From JALOLG01 sp963776935 (GTDB lineage: Bacteria > Actinomycetota > Acidimicrobiia > Acidimicrobiales > Ilumatobacteraceae), in assembly GCA_963776935.1 (NCBI GenBank), contig CAVZOP010000002.1, positions 868,001-932,000 of the forward strand: a stretch of 64,000 nt of DNA, read 5' to 3'. Within the stretch, counting starts at the first letter, position 1; every line of letters starts with the position of its first letter. This document shows positions 9,007 through 17,770 of this stretch, in pieces. The position numbers and the translations under genes are program-made. The notes beneath the pieces are model-generated. The model was not told the DNA's origin, searched no databases, and saw nothing but the letters and a program-made list of their open reading frames with translations.

Positions 9007-9218
9007 GTCTTCCCCCTCGATCAGTACGCCCGATGAGCTCGGCAGACGCGGCGCTTCCGGTGAACGATGTCCCCCACTGTCACCGGTATCGCGTCGGTGC
9101 TGCGCAGTCCGCAACGTAGGCCACGGCCCGCGCATGGTCAAGCGTCCGGGAGTCAGCCGTCGTCGCGTGGGCGATCGGGCCGGCGGATCTGGCGTGTGAG
9201 CCCGCGGTTGGCGTGACC

Positions 9219-9947
9219 TCAGGTCGGTACCACGGCGGCGGTGCGGAGGCTGGTGATGAGGTCGGCGGAATCGGTCACGCTGGCGAACAGCAACTCGAGC
9301 GTGAGCAGCGAGGCTTCATGATTGGACCACGCGGCGTCCGCCGCGATGGGTTCGGCGGTCGCGTCGGCGATCACGAGGCAGTGGTAGTCGCGGAACATCG
9401 CATCGCGCACTGTCGACTCGACGCAGACGCTGGTGGTCGCACCGACCACGACCAACTGCTGGATGCCTCTTTGCTGGAGCACCTCGTCCAGCGATGTGCC
9501 ATAGAAGCCGCTGTAGCGGGTCTTGTAGAGCACCGTGTCGCCGTCGATCGGTGCCAACTCGGGGATGATGTCCGTGCTCCAGCAGTCGCGGATCAGGATG
9601 CGCGATGGCTTGCCGTCGGGCGACTCGACCGCGTCGCCCACCCGCAGCGGCACGTGCTTCAGCCACGTCGGCGATGTGGGATATCCGGCATCGACCAGGT
9701 CGGGGTGGAAGCCCATCTTGAGGTACACGACCGCCAGCCCCGCCTCGCGAGCGGCCACGAGAACCGTCCGGACAGTCGGCACGATCGCATGGATCCCCGA
9801 GACGTCAATGCCCGCGCGGTCGAACATGCCCCCCGGCGACGCAAAGTCGTTCTGCATGTCGACCACGACGACCGCAGTCGTGGCCGGACTCAACGGAAAG
9901 CTCACCGGCCTCGCCGGAACAGAGATGGGACCTTCGTGTGTTTCCAT
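9219..9947 (-). CDS. Isochorismatase-family cysteine hydrolase
   Basis: 242-residue hydrolase of the isochorismatase/nicotinamidase fold. The catalytic triad is visible: Asp in VVVVDMQNDFASPGG, Lys in LYKTRYSGFYGT and Cys in GATTSVCVESTVRDA; the cis-peptide region sits in the same VVVGATTSVC segment. The overall pattern (long insertion SPTWLKHVPLRVGDAVES, then RDCWSTDIIPEL) is close to ureidoacrylate amidohydrolase RutB and related amidases, but no other rut gene is nearby, so the substrate stays open. ATG 9947 is preferred over an in-frame ATG at 10004 because GGGGAAAG lies just upstream. The 212 bp between this gene and the xylanase show no recognisable feature. Confidence 0.88.
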   Translation of the reverse strand: METHEGPISVPARPVSFPLSPATTAVVVVDMQNDFASPGGMFDRAGIDVSGIHAIVPTVRTVLVAAREAGLAVVYLKMGFHPDLVDAGYPTSPTWLKHVPLRVGDAVESPDGKPSRILIRDCWSTDIIPELAPIDGDTVLYKTRYSGFYGTSLDEVLQQRGIQQLVVVGATTSVCVESTVRDAMFRDYHCLVIADATAEPIAADAAWSNHEASLLTLELLFASVTDSADLITSLRTAAVVPT

Positions 9948-10022
9948 GCTGACTTTCCCCGCAAGACTCGATACGACCGCACACATTGCCGTCTCTTCGT
10001 TCACGACGCAACGACTGGCGGG

Positions 10023-10715
10023 TCACGTTCCACTCAGGGCCAGGCAGAAGCCGACGACGGTGGCCACCCCGGCGAGCTCACCGCCGCGTTCGTAGGCGAA
10101 CGGCATCAGCGAGTTCGTCATCATCGCCAGCAGCCCGCCGGCGGCCAGAGCCGCCATTCGAGCACCGGTGACGCCGCCGCTCGCGTTGGCAGCCGCGTAG
10201 CCCAGTGCGGCGGAAACGCCGCAGGCGAGGACGACGAGGAGCCAGAGCCGTCCGATCCGGCGGGCACCCCATCCGGCAGCAGCGAGGTCGGCGGACGGGG
10301 CGATGGCCTGGGGAACGTTGGAGATCAGCACGGCGGCGAGGAAGCTGGCGCTCACCGGCAGTCCCGTGGCCAATTGGACACCGAAGATGATCGACTCCGG
10401 GACGCCGTCGACGACGGAGCCGACGACGATGCCCATCGCTCCACCCGTCCCCTCACTGCCAAACCGTCGTTCGACGATGCGGTCGCCGACGAGAAACACG
10501 GCGACACCGACGAGCATCCACAGGCCCAGCTCCCACTCATCCAGGCCCTCGGTTTCGGCGATGAGGTCGAACGAGATTGCAGCCAGCAAGGCTCCGGCTC
10601 CGAACCCGGCCATCACGCCGACCACCCGCCGTGGCACTGTGACCCAGCACACCAACAGCCCCGCCAATAGCAGCGACGACTGCGCGAGCGCCCCGAGCCC
10701 GAACGCGTTCAGCAC
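10023..10715 (-). CDS. ZIP-family divalent metal transporter
   Basis: 230-residue membrane protein with about eight hydrophobic segments. It matches bacterial ZIP-type (ZupT-like) permeases: VVGVMAGFGAGALLAAISFDLI in the early helices, the metal-site helix GSVVDGVPESIIFGVQL (family HxxxxxE-like position occupied by DGVPES) and SFLAAVLISNVPQAIAPS further on. The usual His-rich cytoplasmic loop is absent, replaced by a short GDRIVERRFGSEGTGG stretch. Start GTG at 10715. Likely role: import or export of Zn, Mn or Fe; direction cannot be read from sequence. Confidence 0.85.
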   Translation of the reverse strand: MLNAFGLGALAQSSLLLAGLLVCWVTVPRRVVGVMAGFGAGALLAAISFDLIAETEGLDEWELGLWMLVGVAVFLVGDRIVERRFGSEGTGGAMGIVVGSVVDGVPESIIFGVQLATGLPVSASFLAAVLISNVPQAIAPSADLAAAGWGARRIGRLWLLVVLACGVSAALGYAAANASGGVTGARMAALAAGGLLAMMTNSLMPFAYERGGELAGVATVVGFCLALSGT

Positions 10716-10847
10716 CGCGACAGCATGGCACGGTCGTCCCGATCAGTGATCCGACGTCCGTTGGGGCAGATCGTGTCGCAACGCTCGAAGACTGGTCAGT
10801 AGCGACGCTCGAAAGTTGAGCACTCCGACGGTTGGAGAGTTCTACTT

Positions 10848-11022
10848 GTGGAGGATTGGGAGTTGATTCGGGGGTTGGCCGCGGGGGTCCCGCCGGCTCG
10901 GTTGAGATGCCGCGTTCACCGCCCGACGACGGGCAAGGACGGTTACTGCTGGTTGGGCAAGCAGGGTCGGCGTGGTGTGGTTGACGCACTGGTCAGAGCT
11001 CTTCGGCGCGTGATCGGGTGAG
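10848..11022 (+). pseudogene. IS21-type transposase (IstA) N-terminal remnant
   Basis: A short frame starting GTG gives VEDWELIRGLAAGVPPARL, which resembles the first helix-turn-helix of IS21-family IstA proteins, then diverges and ends after about 57 residues, overlapping the 3' end of the SulP gene on the other strand by 30 bp. Upstream (10770-10840), short repeats of the type 'acgctcgaa' occur twice, like the multiple terminal repeats of IS21 elements. No IstB and no second end are visible. Weak evidence: the similarity is limited to about 20 residues. Confidence 0.4.
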
Positions 11023-12762
11023 GGGTGATTCGACCGCCTGCGAGATACTGAGGAAGGACCCGTTGTCACCGAGGCGGTCGAGGACGCCGTCACGCCGGAG
11101 GACTTCACGGACGGCCGGTTTCAGGCGGGCGAGGCGCAGCGTGACGCCGGCGTGCTCGGTGAGTTCGAGGATGTCGCGGATCTTGGCCGACCCCTGGGAG
11201 TCGATGTAATCCATCGCAACGCAGTCGAGGACGATGCCGCGGATGTCGGGCGTCGACAGCGCGACCTCGCGGACGCGGTCCTCGAGGGCATCGGAGGTAG
11301 CGAAGAACAGCCCTCCATCCAGGCGGAGCACCACGAGGCCGGGAAGTTGCTCGTCTCCAGGGTTCTCGTCCAGCTCCCGGAAGTATTGGGTGCCCGGGTC
11401 TCGCCCCAGTTCGGGCATCGATGGACGAGTCGCCACCGAGATCAGCCACACCAACGACAAGCCGATCCCGACCATCACCCCGGCGAGCACTCCGAAGAGG
11501 AGAGTCCCGGCGATGGCAGCGATCGCGATCCAGAAGTCAAACGGCTGCACCTTCAGGAGGCGGCGCATCTCGGGCACGTCCATCATGCCCATCACTACGG
11601 CCTCGATGATCAATGCGGCCAGGACCGGCTTGGGCAAGTCCGAGAACAGCGGTGCCAGGAACAGCAGCGTGAGGACAACGATCACGCCCGACGTGATCGA
11701 GGCAAGCCCGGTTCGTGCTCCGGTGTGATCGTTCAACGAACTCGCCGACAGGCTCGTCGAGACCGGCATTCCCTGGACGAGACCGGCCCCCACGTTCGCC
11801 ATGCCCTGAGCAACCGATTCCTGATTGATGTCGATCCGGTAGCCGTGCCTCGCCGCGAACATCCTGGAATCGCCAGCGGTCTGTGAGAAACCGATCAACA
11901 CGAGCGCCACGGCAGCAACCACGAGCGTCCCCGCATGATCCGCAAGCACCTGAGTGTCGGGGACCTTCAGCGTCGGCAGCCCACGTGGCACCTCGCCAAC
12001 CAAGGCGACGCCGCGAGCGGCGAGATCGAACAGCCTCGACACCAGCAGGCCACCGACCACCAGGACCAATGCGCCCGGGACAGACGGCGCGATGACCTTC
12101 AGTCCGAACACGATCGCCAAGGCCACCCCGCCGACGATCATCGTGGCCAGTTGGGCGTCGCCGAGGGTCCGGAACCACGACCCAAGCTCTCGCAACGAGT
12201 TCGAGCCACTCACATCGGTTCCGGTGAGCTTTGGCAGTTCACCGATCACGACGTCGATAGCCGCACCGAACAGGAACCCCGTCACCACGGCTCGCGACAG
12301 GAACTGCGCGATCCACCCCATTTTCAGTAGTGCGAGCACGAGGAAGAGGGCCCCCGAGACGAGGGTCATGAGGGCCACGAAGGACGCGACGTCGTCGGTG
12401 CCCGAAATGCCGGCCACGGCGACCGCGCTGGCGGCAACAGCCGCCAAGGCCGAGCTCGGACCGGTCGAGATCTGCCGGCTGGTTCCAAAGATCGGGTAGA
12501 GAATCGCACCAGCCGCGGCCGCGTAGAGCCCATTCTGGAGTGGGATACCGGCAATGCCCGCGTAACCCAGGTTCTTCGGCACGATCAGCGCGGCAACGGC
12601 GAACCCGGCGAGCAGGTCGGCGCGCAGCCAGCGCCGCTGGTACGAATGGACCCAGCGGACGATTGGCACAAAGCGCCATCGGTCCCGCTCACCCACGTCA
12701 TCCTCCCGGACGGTTACGATCGAGGGCACGGTACTCGCCCCTCCGGCACGACCGGAAGTCAT
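10993..12762 (-). CDS. SulP-family anion transporter with STAS domain
   Basis: 589-residue inner-membrane transporter (SLC26/SulP). The transmembrane part (about residues 30-430) starts WLRADLLAGFAVAALIVPKNLGYAGIAGIPLQNGLYAA and includes the SulP signature ILYPIFGTSRQISTGPSSA and FSQTAGDSRMFAARHGYRIDINQE, then GMANVGAGLVQGMPVSTSLS. The C-terminal STAS domain (about 465-570) has VVLRLDGGLFFATSDALEDRV and GIVLDCVAMDYIDSQG, the position where anti-sigma antagonists are phosphorylated. Start ATG 12762 is chosen at MTSGRAGG; longer in-frame starts exist but extend into non-homologous sequence. Substrate may be sulfate, bicarbonate or another anion. Divergent from a VapC remnant. Confidence 0.9.
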   Translation of the reverse strand: MTSGRAGGASTVPSIVTVREDDVGERDRWRFVPIVRWVHSYQRRWLRADLLAGFAVAALIVPKNLGYAGIAGIPLQNGLYAAAAGAILYPIFGTSRQISTGPSSALAAVAASAVAVAGISGTDDVASFVALMTLVSGALFLVLALLKMGWIAQFLSRAVVTGFLFGAAIDVVIGELPKLTGTDVSGSNSLRELGSWFRTLGDAQLATMIVGGVALAIVFGLKVIAPSVPGALVLVVGGLLVSRLFDLAARGVALVGEVPRGLPTLKVPDTQVLADHAGTLVVAAVALVLIGFSQTAGDSRMFAARHGYRIDINQESVAQGMANVGAGLVQGMPVSTSLSASSLNDHTGARTGLASITSGVIVVLTLLFLAPLFSDLPKPVLAALIIEAVVMGMMDVPEMRRLLKVQPFDFWIAIAAIAGTLLFGVLAGVMVGIGLSLVWLISVATRPSMPELGRDPGTQYFRELDENPGDEQLPGLVVLRLDGGLFFATSDALEDRVREVALSTPDIRGIVLDCVAMDYIDSQGSAKIRDILELTEHAGVTLRLARLKPAVREVLRRDGVLDRLGDNGSFLSISQAVESPLTRSRAEEL

Positions 12763-12779
12763 CAGGGGGCTCTCCTCGT

Positions 12780-12924
12780 CTCCGTCCGCAAGCACGGAAC
12801 GCCAAAGGGCGCGCACGATCTCATCATCGCCGCGACGGCACGGGCAACGAATCGGACCGTCGTCACATCGGATCGAACCGGCTTCATCGACTTGCCCGGC
12901 GTCAACGTTCGCCACCCCGTCTGA
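12780..12924 (+). pseudogene. C-terminal remnant of a VapC-type PIN-domain toxin
   Basis: The frame reads HGTPKGAHDLIIAATARATN, then RTVVTSDRTGFIDLPGVNV and a stop. This is the C-terminal third of a VapC ribonuclease, in which the Asp of HDLIIAATA and the Asp of TSD are the last two acidic active-site residues. The first two-thirds, with the first catalytic Asp and Glu, are missing upstream, and no VapB antitoxin gene is present. The remaining sequence up to the VOC gene (12925-13133) shows nothing recognisable. Confidence 0.6.
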
Positions 12925-13133
12925 CGGCCCAACCGAACCCGAGCAGAACTACCTGGTTGCGCTCGACCGTGAGCGCGCCGAACAGAGCGCAGAGCTTTCG
13001 TTACACGGGTGATGCCGATCGCCGGACCAACCCGAGCGGGACATGCTCGATCACCGGAATAGCTGCCGATCGGCATTGCTTCGGACGACACGCCCAGGCT
13101 GCCAGAATCCAAGGTCGACGACGGAGGACGCGC

Positions 13134-13541
13134 ATGGCATCGGGGATAGCCAAGCTTTGGAAGCCGGTCATCAACGTCACCGATCTCGACACGGGCGAGG
13201 CGTTCTGGTCCACGCTGTCGGGATTGTCACCGCAAGGACGGCACGGTCAGTTCTCGGTTCTGGATGCCGAGGACGCGTCCGAACGAGATGGATGGATCCT
13301 GCTCCAGCTCGTGCCTGCCGGTCAGGTCAGTGTTAACGCGGGCACACACCTCGATTTCCGTGTTCACGATGTGTCGAGCGCGATCGAGCAGATCGAGGCG
13401 ATTGGTGGCGTGCTGACTCGGCCCGCGGGACTGTACGCACCCGACGAGGAGGCACTTCTCGAATGGGCGGTCATGGCAGATCCGTTCGGAAATGAGTTCT
13501 GCATCATTCGTTGGCCCCTCGACTCGTCGACATCGGGGTAG
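13134..13541 (+). CDS. VOC (glyoxalase/bleomycin resistance) family protein
   Basis: 135-residue single-module vicinal-oxygen-chelate protein. Seen: the opening beta strand KLWKPVINVTDLDTGEAFWSTLSGL, a second half THLDFRVHDVSSAIEQIEAIGGVLTRPAGL and the closing MADPFGNEFCIIRW, where the Glu before FC is a common metal ligand. A homodimer would supply the complete site. Start ATG 13134 follows GACGGAGGACGCGC, a good ribosome-binding site. Substrate unknown; it stands alone between the SulP gene and an IS110 transposase. Confidence 0.88.
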   Translation: MASGIAKLWKPVINVTDLDTGEAFWSTLSGLSPQGRHGQFSVLDAEDASERDGWILLQLVPAGQVSVNAGTHLDFRVHDVSSAIEQIEAIGGVLTRPAGLYAPDEEALLEWAVMADPFGNEFCIIRWPLDSSTSG

Positions 13542-13806
13542 TGCCGTACTGCCGATCGGCAGTCGAACGATCTGCGCTCGTGTCGCTCGTTGGTTCGTGA
13601 GCGACGAGCGATGCTCCTATGTGTTGTCAAGGGTCTATTTGCCGGCGTTGCTGGCAGCCCAGTGATTGGCCGCTCGGGTGAGGGCAGGCTCGTATTAGGC
13701 CAAGCGGCCGGCGGTGGTGTTCGGTGACGGGACGGCAGATCGCTCGCAGGACAACGCGGTGGTTGTCAGGGCATTCGTGGGCCAGTCCCGTCGCCGAGAA
13801 CGTGGG

Positions 13807-14850
13807 TCAGCGCGGCAGGGCGCGGTAGACCTCGCGGGCGACGTAGCGCTTGAGGCAGCGCATGATCTCGGGTTTGGTCTTGCCCTCGGCGAGGCGCCGG
13901 GTCATGTAGGCGACGGTACGTGGTTCGTGTTGACCGAGGCGGGTCAACACGATCCGCCACAAGGCGTTGTTGGCGTGACGGTTGCCGCCCGGGTTGAGAC
14001 GGTAGCGGCCGTTGCTCTTGCCGGACATGGCGGGGATCGGAGCGACCCCGCAGAGCTTGGCCCAGGCTGCTTCGGAGCGGATCCGGGCGGCGTTGTCGCC
14101 GGCCGCGGTGAGCAAGACGGCGGCGGTGTCGAACCCGACGCCGTAGATGTTCAACAACGCCGGGGCGGTGGCTTTGACCAACGGTTCGATCTGGATGTCG
14201 AGCAGCTCGAGTTCGGCGTCGAGGGCCTGGGCGCGGCGGGCAAGGCTGACCGCGGCGGTCTTGGTGGCACACAACACCGGGTCACCGTCAGGTCGTCCGC
14301 GGAGCCGGGCGGCCTCGTTGACCAGGGCTTTCACCGACAACCCGGCCAGGCGTTGGCGGAGCTCGTCGGGGGCGGTGAACATCAGATGCCGTAACCGCAC
14401 GACGGCACTGATCCGCATCGAGCGTGCCGAGCGCTTCGCCACCAACAACACCCGCAACGCTTCGACGTTGCCGGTGCCGGTCTTGGCGAGACCGCCGACA
14501 CGGCCCGACAGCGCCCCGCGGGCAGCCTCGACCGCGTCCAGCTCGTCGCTCTTGCCGTTACGCCGGCGCTCTTGGCGGTTAGGGCGATCGACCTCGATCA
14601 CCACCAACCCCTGATCGCCAAGAAGGCGAGCGAGGCCCGCCCCATACACGCCCGTGCCCTCGACACCGACACGCTCGACAACACCGAACGACCCCAGCCA
14701 CGCGTACGACGCGAGATGCCCGGGGGGTGTCGTCGCGAACGACTCGACGCCGAGCACACCGCCGTTGGCGTCGACGACCGCGGCCACATGAACGTCTAGA
14801 TGTGTGTCGACTCCGCCCGTCACCGGACGCGTCGAACTTACGATGGTCAT
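13807..14850 (-). CDS. IS110-family transposase (intact)
   Basis: 347-residue recombinase. The N-terminal RuvC-like DEDD domain is present: Asp in GGVDTHLDVHVAAVVD, Glu in VGVEGTGVYGAGLA and the DELDAVEAAR pair. The C-terminal Tnp_20 domain has NIYGVGFDTAAVLLTAAGD, then EAAWAKLCGVAPIPAMSGKS and GGNRHANNALWRIVLTRL, including the conserved serine region. Length equals the family norm and there is no frame break, so this copy could be active. IS110 elements lack inverted repeats; non-coding flanks (about 13,550-13,806 and 14,851-15,110) are probably part of the element, the upstream one being a candidate seekRNA/bridge-RNA source by analogy with IS110 relatives (inference). Confidence 0.93.
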   Translation of the reverse strand: MTIVSSTRPVTGGVDTHLDVHVAAVVDANGGVLGVESFATTPPGHLASYAWLGSFGVVERVGVEGTGVYGAGLARLLGDQGLVVIEVDRPNRQERRRNGKSDELDAVEAARGALSGRVGGLAKTGTGNVEALRVLLVAKRSARSMRISAVVRLRHLMFTAPDELRQRLAGLSVKALVNEAARLRGRPDGDPVLCATKTAAVSLARRAQALDAELELLDIQIEPLVKATAPALLNIYGVGFDTAAVLLTAAGDNAARIRSEAAWAKLCGVAPIPAMSGKSNGRYRLNPGGNRHANNALWRIVLTRLGQHEPRTVAYMTRRLAEGKTKPEIMRCLKRYVAREVYRALPR

Positions 14851-15128
14851 GTCATCCCTTTCCTATGTTGAGGGGTGGCAACCACGTCCCGGGAAGGAGA
14901 CCGTGCGACCGAGGAGCTGTTCGCGCAGCACCTCGAGTCCCCCTCCAGAACGGGACGTGGACGCGTCCCCGAACCTTCACCAGCAACACTGCCAGCGGCA
15001 CCCGCCGCCAGCGCGGATACTCAAAACTCGACAACGCCCATTCTCACTGGGCATTCGGCGCACTCTCGGTCAACCGCAGACCTAACAGTTCGTCGAGCCG
15101 CCGCCCGGGTGCTATTTAGAATGGCCCC

Positions 15129-15560
15129 ATGGCTGCGACGAAGAAGAGCACGAAGAGCGGGTTCACAGCCGAGGAGCGCGCCGCGATGAAGGCGGCCGCC
15201 GCCGAGCGGAAGGCGTCGCAGAAGCAGCAGGACCTCGACAAGGCCCTCGCGGAGGCGATCGCCAAGCTCCCCGACGACGAGCGGAAGATGGCGGAGAAGA
15301 TCGACGCGATCGTGCGCGAGCACGCGCCGATGCTCGCCTCGAAGACGTACTACGGAATGCCCGGCTGGGCACGCGACGGCAAGGTCTGCGTCTTCATGCA
15401 GCCAGCGACCAAGTTCAAGGTGCGCTACTGCACCATCGGCTTCGATCCAATCTCGAACCTGGACGACGGCGACATGTGGCCGACCTCGTTCGCGATTCTC
15501 AAGATCGGCCCGGCCGAGGAGAGAAAGATCACCGCCCTCGTGAAGAAGGCCGTCTCCTAG
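15129..15560 (+). CDS. DUF1801-domain (iron-chaperone-like fold) protein
   Basis: 143-residue soluble protein. The first 60 residues are highly charged and Lys/Ala/Glu-rich (EERAAMKAAAAERKASQKQQ), probably a flexible or coiled helix. The C-terminal 80 residues match DUF1801/YdhG-like proteins: IDAIVREHAPMLASKTYYGMPGWARDGKVCVF, then KVRYCTIGFDP and the end AILKIGPAEERKITALVKKAV. Members have a frataxin-like fold, but function is unproven. ATG at 15129. It lies between the IS110 copy and the tRNA-derived repeat. Confidence 0.85.
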   Translation: MAATKKSTKSGFTAEERAAMKAAAAERKASQKQQDLDKALAEAIAKLPDDERKMAEKIDAIVREHAPMLASKTYYGMPGWARDGKVCVFMQPATKFKVRYCTIGFDPISNLDDGDMWPTSFAILKIGPAEERKITALVKKAVS

Positions 15561-15744
15561 AGGAGAGTCACGCTCGATCGTGAACTCACCCCCAAGGAAT
15601 TCGTCACTGAAGCAACAGCAGGTCGCTCCCGGTCGACTGCACGATCCACCCGGACGGCTAACTCTGCACTTGGTGGGCGTTCGGAATGGTGGTCACGGGC
15701 TGCTCCTTCATCGTTGGTGAAGTGAGCGCTCCACACGTGCGGTG

Positions 15745-15773
15745 TTGGTAGCCCGGTTGGTAGCCCGGTTGGT
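15745..15773. repeat. Short tandem repeat in a gene-free stretch
   Basis: A 12-bp unit (TTGGTAGCCCGG) occurs twice followed by a partial third copy. It is the only feature seen in the otherwise empty stretch 15,561-15,850. Confidence 0.6.
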
Positions 15774-15850
15774 CCCCCTGCTGTTTGTCCGGGTTCGAGG
15801 CAAAGACCCGGTGCCCACGTTTCCGCAGGTCACCGGGCCAATCTCCCCGG

Positions 15851-15887
15851 CGGGCTGAGAGGATTTGAACCTCCGACCTCTTGACCC
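15851..15887 (-). repeat. 37-bp duplicate of the tRNA-Pro 3' region (attachment-site-like)
   Basis: Identical over 37 bases to 19,487-19,523, i.e. to the acceptor 3' strand, T-arm, variable loop and part of the anticodon arm of the intact tRNA-Pro(GGG) gene. The match stops abruptly on both sides, and the fragment lacks the 5' half, so it is not a gene. A displaced tRNA 3' end of this size in the same orientation is the classical scar of integration by a tRNA-targeting integrative element. The interval up to the intact tRNA is 3.6 kb. Confidence 0.85.
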
Positions 15888-15983
15888 AAGCTCGCCCTGA
15901 GCTGTCTCAACACATTGCCGAGAGCGTCTCAGAACACGCCCTTGATTGACGTTGAAGCGCCCCGGGTCGCGTGACTGCTCGGG

Positions 15984-16302
15984 TTATTGGGTGACGGCCT
16001 CGATGGCCGGCTGTGTTTGACGGTAGTAGATGGCTTCGAACTCGGCCGGGGTGGTGTAGCTGGAGTCGTCGGTGATCTCGCCGTGGAGGCGGCGGTGGTT
16101 GAACCAGTCGACGTAGGTCATGGTCGCGAACTCGACGTCGTCGAGGCCGCGCCACGGGCCTTGCCGGTAGATCAGCTCCCACTTGTAGAGCCCGTTGAAC
16201 GACTCGGCGAGCGCGTTGTCGTAGCTGTCGCCCTTCGATGCCGACCGAGGCGACGATGTCGTTCTCGGCGAGCCGCTCGGAGTAGCGCACGCTGAGATAT
16301 TG
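15984..16302 (-). pseudogene. IS3-family transposase OrfB, C-terminal part
   Basis: Encodes the last third of the DDE integrase core: YLSVRYSERLAENDIVASVG, then KGDSYDNALAESFNGLYKWE (containing the catalytic Glu region) and FATMTYVDWFNHRRLHGEI, ending EAVTQ. One frame break near 16,245 is repaired by deleting a single base in 'cttcgaTgccg'. It joins precisely to the N-terminal part at 17,771 if the IS30 element plus one copy of its 3-bp target duplication is removed. Confidence 0.85.
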
Positions 16303-17770
16303 ACCAGATTCAATCGATCGACGCAACACCGGCTTGTTGGAGGGAGCGTAGGTGTTCGTCGAGGGCTTCGGCTGGTGTCTTCCAGCCGAGGGTCTTGCGT
16401 GGTCGACTGTTGATGCGTGCGGCGACGGCGGCGAGCTCGTCGGCGTTCCACGCGGACAGGTCGGTGCCCTTCGGGAAGTACTGGCGCAAGCAGGCCGTTG
16501 GTGTTCTCGTTCGTGCCGCGCTGCCAGGGGCTGTGCGGGTCGGCGAAGAAGACGGGGATGCCGGTCTCGACCGTGAACGCGGCGTGCGCGGAGAGCTCCT
16601 TGCCGCGGTCCCAGGTCAACGAGCGGCGCAGCTGTTCGGGCAGCGTGCTCATCGTGGTCGTCGAGCGCGTTCTTCATCGTGATGCGCTCCGTAGCCGGCG
16701 AGCGCGGGGCCGTTCTTCACGGTGTGCTTGTGTCGGTAGCCGTCTTCGCGAGGCAGGTGGACCAGCATCGTGAACCTGGTCGTGCGCTCGACGAGCGTGC
16801 CGATCGCGGAGCGCTCGAGACCGATGACCAGATCGCCTTCCCAGTGCCCGGGGACGGCACGGTCGTCGGCCTCGGCGGGCCGCTCGCTGATCAGCACCTC
16901 CGGGGTGACGTGCGCCCACGCCTGCTGGCGGGTTCGGCTGCGCGGCACGCGCAGCGCTCGGCCGGTGCGCAGACAGGCGACGAGTTCTCGTTTCAGCGCG
17001 CCGCGGCTCTGCACGTAGAGCGCCTGGTAGATCGCTTCGTGGCTGATCCGCATGGGCTTCATCGTCGGGGAAGTCGACTCGCAGCCGCTGCGAGATCTGC
17101 TCCGGGCTCCAGCCTTGCACCCAACGCCGGTCCTTGCGATGCGGCTTGTTCCTGCCCTTCCAGGCCGGGCCATCGGGGCCCGACCGCGCCGTCCATCGAC
17201 GTCGACGGACGACACCCGCAAGCCGGTCCTGCACGTACTCGCGGAGCCGTTCATTCGTGATGAGCTTGGCCGACCTTCGGGCGACGCGCTCGCCGCTCGG
17301 CGTGCCACTGCGCGATCGACGCCTTGTAGTCGAGCTGTCCACGTCCGCGTCGAGGCGTTGCGGCGGAGCTCGCGCGAGATCGTCGACGGGTTCCGACCGA
17401 TCTCACGGGCGATCGCGCGCACGCCGAGACCCTGCGCCTGTCAGAAAGCGCGATGTCCTCACGCTCGGGGAACGACAGGTAACGACCGGACACGGTCGAG
17501 GGCAGGCAAGGATTCACGCCGCCAGCGTGACGGAACCACCTGAACCCAACCGGGGATGACACACCCGCTGCGACTGACCGCGTCCTCGGTCTTCGCACCG
17601 GCCGCGATCGCCGCCCAGAACTTGACCCGGTCCTCGTGCCAGGCGACCGTCGGTCGACCCGGCGAGGGCACCTGACCGCGGTAGAGCTGCACCTCGCGCT
17701 GGCGCTCGCTGCATCGTTCCCATCTCACACCTCCATCATCGAGGTGTTGCGACAACCAGTTGAATCCGCC
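16303..17770 (-). mobile_element. IS30-family element inserted into IS3 orfB
   Basis: 1,468 bp. Imperfect 28-bp terminal inverted repeats share the core GATTCAA...CGCAACACC (16,303-16,330 and 17,743-17,770). The triplet TTG flanks both ends (16,300-16,302 and 17,771-17,773), matching the short target duplications typical of IS30. The flanking IS3 sequence reads GGCGTCCAA | TATCTCAGC when rejoined. Confidence 0.88.
16310..17728 (-). pseudogene. IS30-family transposase (several frame breaks)
   Basis: Collinear with actinobacterial IS30 transposases but spread over all three frames. Segments in order: VRWERCSERQREVQLYRG (start, GTG 17,728), FPEREDIAL, GVRAIAREIGRNPSTISREL (helix-turn-helix), WSPEQISQRLRVDFPDD, MRISHEAIYQALYVQSRG, DDRAVPGHWEGDLVIGLERS (first catalytic Asp), SLTWDRGKELSAHAAFT (second), FFADPHSPWQRGTNENTNGL (catalytic Glu), and the end KTLGWKTPAEALDEHL. 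At least five frame changes are needed, so as written it is inactive. Either the element has decayed or this stretch carries sequence errors like those seen elsewhere in the window. Confidence 0.85.

Noticed and set aside
6103..9036. Long open frame of 977 codons on the + strand opposite the xylanase
   Set aside because: High GC makes antisense frames open by chance; the composition is Arg/Asp/Val-rich without domains, while the minus strand encodes a clear GH10 enzyme.
9219..9947. RutB of a pyrimidine-degradation (rut) operon
   Set aside because: The hydrolase is RutB-like, but the LLM enzyme at 38.5 kb is 29 kb away and no rutC, rutD, rutE or rutF neighbours are present.
15851..15887. Possible second tRNA-Pro gene
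   Set aside because: Only the 3' half matches; acceptor 5' strand, D-arm and anticodon are absent.
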